In this document: piece by piece, positions 1-5,067 of the stretch
Layout: the number at the start of each line of letters is the position of its first letter
How positions within the stretch are numbered: the stretch's first letter is position 1
Assembly: GCA_016764115.1 (NCBI GenBank)
Contig: JAESSM010000036.1
Location: forward strand, 1 to 5,703
DNA: 5,703 bases
Source: Bacteroidia bacterium
Lineage (GTDB): Bacteria; Bacteroidota; Bacteroidia; JAESSM01; NORP286
Reading direction: 5' to 3'
Notes under the pieces: generated by a model
The model's database searches: none
Told to the model about the DNA's origin: nothing
Seen by the model: only the letters and a program-made list of their open reading frames with translations
Made by a program: the position numbers and the translations under genes

Positions 1-1
1 A

Positions 2-496
2 AAATTATTAACGGATATTGAAACCTCTATCCAATCAGGTGGTGTTGACGCAGCCAAAGAAGTATGTAGAAATACATCAGGACCAGTTGCCAGTATTTTT
101 TACCAAGGTCTAAACAGATCACACGAAGGAGTTGATATAGTTGAAAAATCAATAATCTCCTATGGTTCAGTTCAAATGGGATTATTAGAGAGAGGTATGG
201 TATGGCTTTCACTATTCATTTCATTGGCTCCAATGTTAGGGTTTATGGGTACAGTAATCGGTATGATCCAGGCATTCGATGCAATTGCTATCGCAGGTGA
301 TATTTCACCGGCAATTGTTGCTGATGGTATTAAGGTAGCACTTTTAACAACTGTAGCTGGACTTATTGTAGCTGTAATTCTTCAGGTATTCTACAACTAT
401 ATTGTTACAAAAATTGACGGCATAGTTAACTCTATGGAAGATGCTTCTATTTCATTGGTTGATGTACTAGTAAAGCACAACCAAACTAATAACTAA
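2..496 (+). CDS. exbB: ExbB/TolQ/MotA-family proton channel protein, 3' part
   Basis: The reading frame is open from base 2, so the N-terminus lies outside the window; 164 residues remain. This is the polytopic inner-membrane subunit of a proton-driven motor (ExbB, TolQ or MotA type), which forms a pentameric channel around ExbD/TolR helices. Fragment residues 18-31 are the cytoplasmic segment with the family-typical GPVA. Residues 67-95 form a helix with the signature LGFMGTVIGMIQAF, including the polar Thr84. Residues 104-131 form the last helix with ADGIKVALLTTVAGLIVA; Thr117 corresponds to the conserved channel-lining Thr of ExbB/TolQ. The C-terminal 35 residues are cytoplasmic. It is the first visible gene of an operon with a small membrane protein (25-nt gap) and two exbD genes, so ExbB is more likely than MotA. 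Whether it powers TonB, a Tol-like system or something else cannot be decided, because no tonB or tolA is visible. Confidence 0.93.
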   Translation, partial: KLLTDIETSIQSGGVDAAKEVCRNTSGPVASIFYQGLNRSHEGVDIVEKSIISYGSVQMGLLERGMVWLSLFISLAPMLGFMGTVIGMIQAFDAIAIAGDISPAIVADGIKVALLTTVAGLIVAVILQVFYNYIVTKIDGIVNSMEDASISLVDVLVKHNQTNN

Positions 497-521
497 TTGA
501 TCTAAACTATAATTTAGTAAT

Positions 522-833
522 ATGGAAGATGTATTAATTACCGGAGGGCTATATTTGAGCTATATGTTTTTAGCAGTTGCAGCCTTGGGAGCTATTGTAT
601 TCCCAATCATACAAATAGCTAAAAACCCCAAAGGTGCTATGTCCTCAATCATTGGTGTCACAGCAATTCTCATAATTTTTGGTATTAGTTATGTATTGGC
701 ATCAAATGAGGCAATATCAAAATTCGAAGCCAATTATAAAATGGTTGGAGCTGCAATTATTTCTATGTATGTATTGGGTATTGGCGCTATTGGTTCAATA
801 GTATATGTCGAAGTATCTAAAATGTTCAAATAA
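522..833 (+). CDS. Small three-helix membrane protein of unknown function within the ExbB-ExbD operon
   Basis: I do not recognise a named family. The 103-residue product is almost entirely hydrophobic, with three likely membrane helices at about residues 8-31, 39-60 and 73-97. A short basic loop lies between the first two (AKNPKG, 33-38) and a charged loop between the second and third (residues 61-73, with E63, K67, E69 and K73). There is no cleavable signal peptide. By the positive-inside rule the 33-38 loop and the C-terminal KMFK should face the cytoplasm, but these two positions conflict for a three-helix protein, so topology is uncertain. The gene sits 25 nt after exbB and 2 nt before exbD1, all on one strand, so it is almost certainly cotranscribed and translated with the channel subunits. 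An accessory or structural subunit of the motor is the natural inference, but nothing in the sequence proves it. It is too short and has too many helices to be GldL or ExbD. Confidence 0.85.
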   Translation: MEDVLITGGLYLSYMFLAVAALGAIVFPIIQIAKNPKGAMSSIIGVTAILIIFGISYVLASNEAISKFEANYKMVGAAIISMYVLGIGAIGSIVYVEVSKMFK

Positions 834-835
834 TA

Positions 836-1387
836 GTGATAAGAAAAAAGAAAGATAGAAGTCCGAATGAAATCAATGCAGGCTCAATGGCCGACATTGC
901 TTTCTTGCTGTTGATATTTTTTCTTGTGACTACTACTATGGATATGGACAAGGGTATACTTATCCGACTACCACCATGGAGTGAGGAAGATCCCCCTGAT
1001 GTAAAAGTCATTGATAGAAATACTTTTATAGTTTTGGTTAATGCTCGTGATGAATTACTCGTGGAAGGTGATCGCGCTGAAATAGGAGATCTAAAAGATA
1101 TGGCAAAAGAATTTATAGCCAATCCATTTGACAGGGTAACATTGGCAGAAAGTCCACTAAAGGCCGTAATTTCGTTGAAAAACGATAGGGGTACTTCATA
1201 TGATATGTACATTCAAATTCAGAATGAATTGAAAGCTGCATATAATGAATTAAGAGATGAAGAAGCGCTTCGGCGGTACGGTATTAAATACGCTGAGTTA
1301 GATAAGGATAGAATGAAACTCATTAAAAAGGCATATCCACAAATAATATCGGAAGCAGAACCTGAAGATGCAGGTAAACAAAGTTAA
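836..1387 (+). CDS. exbD: ExbD/TolR-family biopolymer transport protein, long first copy
   Basis: This is an inner-membrane, single-helix subunit that couples proton flow through ExbB to periplasmic movement. A short basic cytoplasmic N-terminus (IRKKK) leads into one helix at about residues 19-37. The helix carries the invariant membrane Asp, D20, in the context MADIAFLLLIFFLVTT; that residue is the proton-carrying site in ExbD/TolR/MotB. The periplasmic part (about 145 residues) is longer than in classical ExbD (about 140 in total). It holds a stretch with NDRGTSYDMY (116-125) and a charged helical segment at 126-165, a form I associate with the first of the paired Bacteroidota ExbD proteins. 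The start is GTG at 836, two bases after the stop of the small membrane gene. The frame opens at 821 and contains no upstream ATG, GTG or TTG, so GTG is the only standard start that keeps the basic N-terminus. The next gene begins 2 nt after its stop. Confidence 0.93.
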   Translation: MIRKKKDRSPNEINAGSMADIAFLLLIFFLVTTTMDMDKGILIRLPPWSEEDPPDVKVIDRNTFIVLVNARDELLVEGDRAEIGDLKDMAKEFIANPFDRVTLAESPLKAVISLKNDRGTSYDMYIQIQNELKAAYNELRDEEALRRYGIKYAELDKDRMKLIKKAYPQIISEAEPEDAGKQS

Positions 1388-1389
1388 AC

Positions 1390-1854
1390 ATGGCTAAATT
1401 TAAAAAACAAAGAAGTGCAGCCAGTGCTGAGATATCAACAGCATCATTACCTGATATCATATTTATGCTTTTGTTCTTTTTTATGGTTACAACCGTAATG
1501 AAAGACACAACTCTTAAAGTTAAAATAAGGCCACCGGAAGCCACTGAAGTACAAAAACTTGAAAAAAAATCATTGGTGAGCTATATTTATTTAGGACCTC
1601 CAATGCAGGCCATTTACGGTACAGAGCCAAGGATACAACTTAATGACGCATTTGCTGAAGTAAAGGATATTCAGCCATTTATAATCTCAGAAAGGGAAAA
1701 ATTGGATGAAAAATTAATTCCTTTTATGACCACATCACTAAGAGTTGATCGTAAAACAAAAATGGGTATCGTTTCAGATATCAAACAGCAGCTCAGAAAA
1801 GTTAACGCACTAAAAGTTAACTACTCCACAAAAGTAGGTTTAAGCAAAAGCTAA
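1390..1854 (+). CDS. exbD: ExbD/TolR-family biopolymer transport protein, second copy
   Basis: A second, clearly diverged ExbD of 154 residues. The basic N-terminus (MAKFKKQR) is followed by a single helix at about 20-37 with the invariant Asp at D22 in the context LPDIIFMLLFFFMVTT. The C-terminal TSLRVDRKTKMGIVSDIKQQ (115-134) matches the end of the ExbD periplasmic domain. The long insert of the first copy (its residues 116-165) is absent, so the two are not a recent duplication. Paired exbD genes after exbB are known in Bacteroidota; in Flavobacterium psychrophilum a second exbD is reported as needed for TonB-dependent uptake. The gene starts 2 nt after the preceding stop and is the last of the operon; its stop is 11 nt from the stop of a convergent hydrolase gene. 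No tonB follows. Confidence 0.93.
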   Translation: MAKFKKQRSAASAEISTASLPDIIFMLLFFFMVTTVMKDTTLKVKIRPPEATEVQKLEKKSLVSYIYLGPPMQAIYGTEPRIQLNDAFAEVKDIQPFIISEREKLDEKLIPFMTTSLRVDRKTKMGIVSDIKQQLRKVNALKVNYSTKVGLSKS

Positions 1855-1865
1855 AATCAGTTTAA

Positions 1866-2708
1866 TTATTTTCTGAAGAATTCCATGGTAGCATCTACTA
1901 CCATTCTTGTATGTTTGGTAAGTTCCGTAGCTCCAGCAGGATGAGAAGAACCAAAAGTGTGATTAGCACCATCTATTTCCATTAGCTGTGTATTGGAATT
2001 CCATCCGTGAATTGTTTTGGCTTGTTCAACGGGAACGGATTCATCAGCAGTACCATGAAGAATTAGATAAGGAATATTAAGCTTCTTAACTCCTTCTTCA
2101 ATATCCAATCTTTCTTTATTATTTTCAAAATCTTCGTATAATTGATAATAAATCGGCATTTGTTGTTCAGTTCTCTTATTCTCGATCATTACCACCCCTT
2201 TGCTTTTCCATTCCGCTAGCTTTCCATTTTCCCATAAATTCAAAAAATTACTTAATGCTGCCCATGTCACTAATTTCTTCACGCGATCATCTTCACTTGA
2301 TTTTAATATAGAGATAGCACCCCCTCTACTATGACCAATCAAGTATAATCGATCCAGATCCATTTCTTCTTTATCAATGTACCCCGAAGAAGAAACCCAA
2401 TCTATCACTTTTCCAAGATCATCCAGCTCTTTGGTAAAATTGTTATTTCCAAAAGCTTCTAGATCAACAAATTCGGTAGGTTTTCTAAAAGAAGTACCAT
2501 TGTGAGAAAAGTTAAACTTCAGAAAGATAAAGCCATTTTCCGCAAATAACTGAGCAATAAAATTGAAATGTCCCCAATCTTTAAATCCCTTAAATCCATG
2601 CGAAAGAATTACGATAGGCTTTGGTTTCTTGTCTTTCACCAAGAATCCATCCACAATTACATAGCGGTCGTCACTTGAAGGAATAGGAATATTACCTATT
2701 ATTTCCAT
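1866..2708 (-). CDS. Alpha/beta hydrolase (dienelactone-hydrolase/peptidase-like, substrate unknown)
   Basis: A 280-residue single-domain alpha/beta hydrolase, without signal peptide or membrane helix, so probably cytoplasmic. The catalytic triad is complete. Ser127 lies in the nucleophile elbow GHSRGG (125-130), Asp222 in LHGTADESVP (218-226), and His250 in GANHTFG (247-253). The oxyanion-hole HG at 37-38 lies in LSHGFKGFKDWG. Length and motif order fit the S9/dienelactone hydrolase-like branch: an esterase or acyl-peptidase activity is plausible, but the substrate cannot be read from the sequence. The start ATG gives a normal N-terminal beta-strand region. It lies 74 nt downstream of the glycosyltransferase gene on the same strand and has no convincing promoter of its own, so the two may share a transcript. 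Its 3' end abuts the ExbD operon head to head with only 11 nt between the stops. Confidence 0.9.
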   Translation of the reverse strand: MEIIGNIPIPSSDDRYVIVDGFLVKDKKPKPIVILSHGFKGFKDWGHFNFIAQLFAENGFIFLKFNFSHNGTSFRKPTEFVDLEAFGNNNFTKELDDLGKVIDWVSSSGYIDKEEMDLDRLYLIGHSRGGAISILKSSEDDRVKKLVTWAALSNFLNLWENGKLAEWKSKGVVMIENKRTEQQMPIYYQLYEDFENNKERLDIEEGVKKLNIPYLILHGTADESVPVEQAKTIHGWNSNTQLMEIDGANHTFGSSHPAGATELTKHTRMVVDATMEFFRK

Positions 2709-2782
2709 ATCGGCTTATTTTCAAATCTTTTTCCTTAACAAATATCATCTAAATATAAAAAAACCTATATAATAATGCAAAG

Positions 2783-3541
2783 TTAGTCCGTTTTCTGTCT
2801 GATCTTTTTATAATTAATAAACCAACTTTTGACCTTTATTCCAATAACACCCTGAAAAGCTTCCTTAAATATTGCACCGCTCATTTTTGAATGCCCCCTA
2901 GTTCTATCCGTAAAGATTATTGGTATCTCTAAGATCTTAAAACCCAATTTCCAGGTTGTGAATTTCATTTCAATTTGAAAAGCATAACCAACAAACTTGA
3001 TCTTTTCTATTTGAATTGTTTGTAAAACCTCTGCTCTGTAACATTTAAATCCTTCAGTAGCATCCATTATTTTCATTCCGGTTATCCATCGAACATACAC
3101 AGAGGCAAAATAAGACATTAAAACACGGCCCATTGGCCAATTTACCACATTCACCCCGGAAATATATCTTGAGCCTATTACTAAATCAGCATTTTCGTCA
3201 ATACAAGCATCGTGAAGCCTAACCAAATCTTCAGGGTTATGAGAAAAATCGGCATCCATTTCAAATATGTATTGGTAATTTTTTTCTAATGCCCACTTAA
3301 ACCCATGAATATATGCAGTGCCCAAGCCTTGCTTTCCGGTTCTTTCTTCCATAAAAACTCTACCGTCAAACTCAGCTATTAGCCTTTTTACAATATCCCC
3401 AGTACCATCTGGAGAACCATCATCAATTATCAGAATATCAAAATCTTTTTCCAGAGATAATACCCTTCTGATAATGTCCTCAATATTCTCCTTTTCGTTA
3501 TAGGTAGGTATTATGACAAGTTTATCCGACAAAGCGTTCAA
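2783..3541 (-). CDS. GT2-family polyprenol-phosphate mannose (dolichol-phosphate mannose synthase-like) glycosyltransferase
   Basis: A 252-residue GT2 glycosyltransferase of the DPM1 type. It would transfer mannose (or another hexose) from a nucleotide sugar to a polyprenyl phosphate at the cytoplasmic face of the inner membrane, giving the lipid-linked sugar used in envelope or protein glycosylation. The order of motifs is complete: IPTYNE (11-16), DDGSPDGT (40-47), GKQGLGTAY (69-77), the metal-binding DAD (D96, D98) in EMDADFSHNPED, GSRY (123-126), ATEGFKCYR (161-169), FVGYAFQIEM (183-192) and RTRGHSKMS (213-221). There are no C-terminal membrane helices, as in the soluble-domain DPM1 class and unlike the fused bacterial Ppm1 or GtrB types. 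The donor sugar is inferred from the motifs. It is the first gene of the leftward unit; a TATCTTTG box (3581 to 3574) stands 32 nt before its ATG. Confidence 0.92.
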   Translation of the reverse strand: MNALSDKLVIIPTYNEKENIEDIIRRVLSLEKDFDILIIDDGSPDGTGDIVKRLIAEFDGRVFMEERTGKQGLGTAYIHGFKWALEKNYQYIFEMDADFSHNPEDLVRLHDACIDENADLVIGSRYISGVNVVNWPMGRVLMSYFASVYVRWITGMKIMDATEGFKCYRAEVLQTIQIEKIKFVGYAFQIEMKFTTWKLGFKILEIPIIFTDRTRGHSKMSGAIFKEAFQGVIGIKVKSWFINYKKIRQKTD

Positions 3542-3573
3542 TTAATTACCAAAGTCCATTTTTGATAAGCTAA

Positions 3574-3581
3574 CAAAGATA
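3574..3581 (-). promoter_or_regulatory. Bacteroidota -7 box (TATCTTTG) for the glycosyltransferase gene
   Basis: On the minus strand the sequence reads TATCTTTG, an exact match to TAnnTTTG and identical to the box in front of rplU. It ends 32 nt before the ATG of the glycosyltransferase, the same distance as at rplU. No TTTG or TTG is found at the expected -33 distance, so the promoter may be weak or activator-dependent. Confidence 0.55.
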
Positions 3582-3652
3582 AAAGTTTTTTAAAATCATG
3601 ATGATTAAGGAACTCATCTCTTCTGAAATTTATTATCAACAACTAATACCAC

Positions 3653-3661
3653 TTATCCACA
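3653..3661 (+). promoter_or_regulatory. Perfect DnaA box TTATCCACA
   Basis: Bases 3653-3661 read TTATCCACA, the strongest known DnaA-binding 9-mer. It is accompanied by a one-mismatch copy TTATCAACA exactly 20 bp upstream on the same strand (3633-3641). An opposite-strand TTTTCCACA (3710-3718) fits the relaxed consensus TTWTNCACA. The sequence match is certain; binding by DnaA and its role (regulation of a flanking gene, titration, or part of an origin) are inference. Confidence 0.5.
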
Positions 3662-3701
3662 CATGAGAAAGCCTTTCGTCCCAATACATTCACGTCAATT
3701 C

Positions 3702-3714
3702 CCACAAATTGTGG
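3702..3714. repeat. Exact inverted repeat CCACAA-A-TTGTGG
   Basis: Two 6-bp arms are separated by one base, with two further pairing T-A positions outside a single mismatch on each side. The repeat ends 10 bp upstream of the -33 element of the SPOR-gene promoter, where an activator or repressor would bind. Its right arm overlaps the opposite-strand DnaA-box-like 9-mer, so it may be a paired DnaA site or the operator of another regulator. Confidence 0.45.
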
Positions 3715-3724
3715 AAAACCCCAC

Positions 3725-3756
3725 TTTGGTTGTAGTTATAATCGAATCTAATTTTG
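3725..3756 (+). promoter_or_regulatory. Bacteroidota-type promoter for the SPOR-domain gene
   Basis: The -33 element TTTG is at 3725-3728 and the -7 element TAATTTTG at 3749-3756, a perfect TAnnTTTG, with a 20-nt spacer. Transcription would start at about 3761-3764, giving a leader of roughly 28 nt before the ATG at 3791. Confidence 0.8.
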
Positions 3757-3790
3757 AGAAACCAAAGGATAAAAATATCATATCCAATAT

Positions 3791-4576
3791 ATGCGACAAA
3801 ACAAACTGTACTCCATTCTCTTTCTGGCTTTGTCATTTTTTATTTTTTCTTCGTCTTTTGCACAACTCACTAAAGCGGAAAAAAAACAACTCAAAAAAGA
3901 ATTAAGGCAATATAGGAAATGGAAACCTATTGAGATCAAGGTACTAGCGGAAGATTTTGACGAACACATAGCAAATATAAGACAACTAGAAAGAGAAATA
4001 GACAGCCAAAAATTAGCTAAAGACTCAATCGGTCAAATGTTTTCCAGACAAAAAATAGATCTTGAAGACTGTAATACCAGATTAGCAACCGGTGAAGGCC
4101 CAGCTACTCCAGCTCCATCAACCCCTGCTACAACTACAGAACCAGCAGTTGCAACTTCGGACGATGCTCCTTCAACTCCTACACCTGTCACTTCAACTGC
4201 AGGACCAAGAAGAGAACCCAAAATGGCCACCGTTGACAAGGGTGTTGTATTCAAAGTACAATTAGGTGCATACGAATACTTTAACGTGATAAAAAAACTG
4301 AGCAATGAAGAAGGAATTATCCAGGAAGTTGATAACGGATTGTTTAAATACACTTTAGGTGCATACCGATCCGTAGGAGGTGCAAAGGACTTGCGAAATG
4401 AAGTGCGTAAACTGGGTATATCAGATGCGTGGGTGGTATCCTACATTGATGGCAAACGTGTTCATATTAGAGATGCAATGGAAGCTGCAGAAGCTCAAGC
4501 TGCTTTAGAAAATAAACAACAAGAAGAAGAAATAAAAACCATTGCCTCAGTTGATAATATTAACATTGGCATGTAA
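3791..4576 (+). CDS. Exported SPOR-domain protein (peptidoglycan-binding)
   Basis: A 261-residue exported protein. Residues 1-24 form a signal peptide (MRQNK, then a hydrophobic stretch, then SSFA) with probable SPase I cleavage before Gln25; there is no lipobox Cys. Residues 27-98 are highly charged and probably helical or coiled-coil (KKQLKKELRQ, and later QLEREIDSQK). Residues 100-140 form a Pro/Thr/Ala/Ser-rich flexible linker. Residues 152-224 form a SPOR domain, with the paired beta-strand motifs FKVQLGAYEY and FKYTLGAYRS followed by the helix GAKDLRNEVRKLG. SPOR domains bind glycan strands stripped of stem peptides and concentrate at division sites, so a periplasmic wall-related role is likely; a precise partner cannot be named. 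The C-terminal 35 residues are Ala/Glu/Gln-rich and helical. The gene has its own promoter 34 nt upstream and a strong terminator downstream, so it is a single-gene unit. Confidence 0.88.
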   Translation: MRQNKLYSILFLALSFFIFSSSFAQLTKAEKKQLKKELRQYRKWKPIEIKVLAEDFDEHIANIRQLEREIDSQKLAKDSIGQMFSRQKIDLEDCNTRLATGEGPATPAPSTPATTTEPAVATSDDAPSTPTPVTSTAGPRREPKMATVDKGVVFKVQLGAYEYFNVIKKLSNEEGIIQEVDNGLFKYTLGAYRSVGGAKDLRNEVRKLGISDAWVVSYIDGKRVHIRDAMEAAEAQAALENKQQEEEIKTIASVDNINIGM

Positions 4577-4644
4577 AATTTATCCCCTCGCAAGCTTTCG
4601 TGGCTGTTAGCTTTTTTAATTAGTAGTGTTTTAACTACCTTTCG

Positions 4645-4672
4645 AAACCCCGGCTTCCCACCGGGGTTTTTT
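4645..4672 (+). terminator. Rho-independent terminator after the SPOR-domain gene
   Basis: A perfect 9-bp GC-rich stem AAACCCCGG / CCGGGGTTT (4645-4653 with 4661-4669) has a 7-nt loop and runs into T4667-T4672. It separates the SPOR gene from the rplU promoter, which starts 15 nt later. The rest of the 4577-4686 gap holds only weak AT-rich hairpins. Confidence 0.9.
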
Positions 4673-4686
4673 GTGTTTTAAATAAT

Positions 4687-4718
4687 TTTGTATAAAATCC
4701 ACAAATTTCCTATCTTTG
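4687..4718 (+). promoter_or_regulatory. Bacteroidota-type promoter for rplU-rpmA
   Basis: TTTG at 4687-4690 and TATCTTTG at 4711-4718 are perfect -33 and -7 elements with a 20-nt spacer, the same geometry as the SPOR-gene promoter. Transcription would begin at about 4723-4726. This places the start of the mRNA downstream of the ATG-like codon at 4688 and supports translation from 4751. Confidence 0.88.
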
Positions 4719-4750
4719 CAGCCCTAATTCGTGTATTAAAACATAGTATA

Positions 4751-5059
4751 ATGAATGCAATCGTAGATATAGCAGGTTTTCAATTTAACATTGAAAAAGA
4801 TCAGGAATTGCTTGTACAAAAGCTTGAGGCCAAAAAAGGCGATAAAGTAGTATTTGATAAGGTATTGTTAACAGACAATAAGGGTAAAATTACTGTGGGC
4901 GCCCCTTATGTAAAAGGAGCTAAAGTTAATGCAACAGTTATTGAACACCTTAAAGATGATACAATTCTCGTGTTTAAAAAGAAAAGAAGAAAAGGTTACA
5001 GAGTGAGGAACGGACACAGACAACAATTATCTAAAATTAAGATTGACAGCATTAAATAA
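4751..5059 (+). CDS. rplU: 50S ribosomal protein L21
   Basis: Ribosomal protein L21, which binds 23S rRNA in the large subunit. The 102-residue length matches the family (about 103). Recognisable features are the N-terminal [16 protein letters not shown] (the family's Y/A-I-V-x-x-G-x-Q pattern), [11 protein letters not shown] (31-41), [11 protein letters not shown] (49-59), the basic [17 protein letters not shown] (76-92) and the closing IKIDSI. The frame is open upstream to 4688, but that longer form would begin before the transcription start and adds 21 unrelated residues, so ATG 4751 is chosen. The leader is A/T-rich with no Shine-Dalgarno, usual for the phylum. It is cotranscribed with rpmA, which begins 8 nt after its stop. 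Confidence 0.97.
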   Translation: MNAIVDIAGFQFNIEKDQELLVQKLEAKKGDKVVFDKVLLTDNKGKITVGAPYVKGAKVNATVIEHLKDDTILVFKKKRRKGYRVRNGHRQQLSKIKIDSIK

Positions 5060-5067
5060 ATAATAAA

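Larger units (their letters stand above)
3542..3790. other. Divergent intergenic region with promoters, DnaA-box-like 9-mers and an inverted repeat
   Basis: This is the only sizeable divergent spacer in the window (249 bp). From left to right it holds a leftward -7 box (3574-3581), a 13-bp palindrome AATCAT-G-ATGATT (3594-3606), DnaA-box-like sequences at 3633-3661 and 3698-3718, the inverted repeat CCACAA-A-TTGTGG (3702-3714), and the rightward promoter (3725-3756). I see no RNA gene. A frame open from 3663 has no family features and overlaps the following gene, so I treat the stretch as non-coding. Confidence 0.75.

Noticed and set aside
826..1212. Long antisense open frame opposite exbD1
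   Set aside because: It is the shadow of a well-supported ExbD gene; its Ser/Ile-rich product has no recognisable feature.
3663..3905. 80-codon open frame on the + strand
   Set aside because: It overlaps the signal-peptide region of the SPOR gene in another frame, runs through the promoter and repeat, and shows no domain or sensible composition.
4033..4353. Antisense open frame opposite the SPOR gene
   Set aside because: The Val/Gly/Ala-rich product simply mirrors the Pro/Thr/Ala linker codons on the other strand.
4592..4617. Hairpin AAGCT...AGCTT followed by T's, upstream of the strong terminator
   Set aside because: Only a 5-bp stem with a 12-nt loop; the perfect GC-rich hairpin at 4645-4672 is a far better terminator.
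4623..4638. Small hairpin GTAGT-GTTTTA-ACTAC
   Set aside because: A 5-bp AT-rich stem without a T-tract; likely chance.
4695..4703. Other DnaA-like 9-mers (AAATCCACA here and in the rpmA terminator, ATATCCACA inside exbD1 near 1333)
   Set aside because: They are isolated, with one or two mismatches at important positions, and lie inside a promoter, terminator or coding sequence; not counted in the cluster.
4688..4750. N-terminal extension of rplU starting at ATG-like codon 4688
   Set aside because: It overlaps the -7 promoter element, lies upstream of the expected transcription start, and adds 21 residues not found in L21. The codon at 4688 is in fact TTG.
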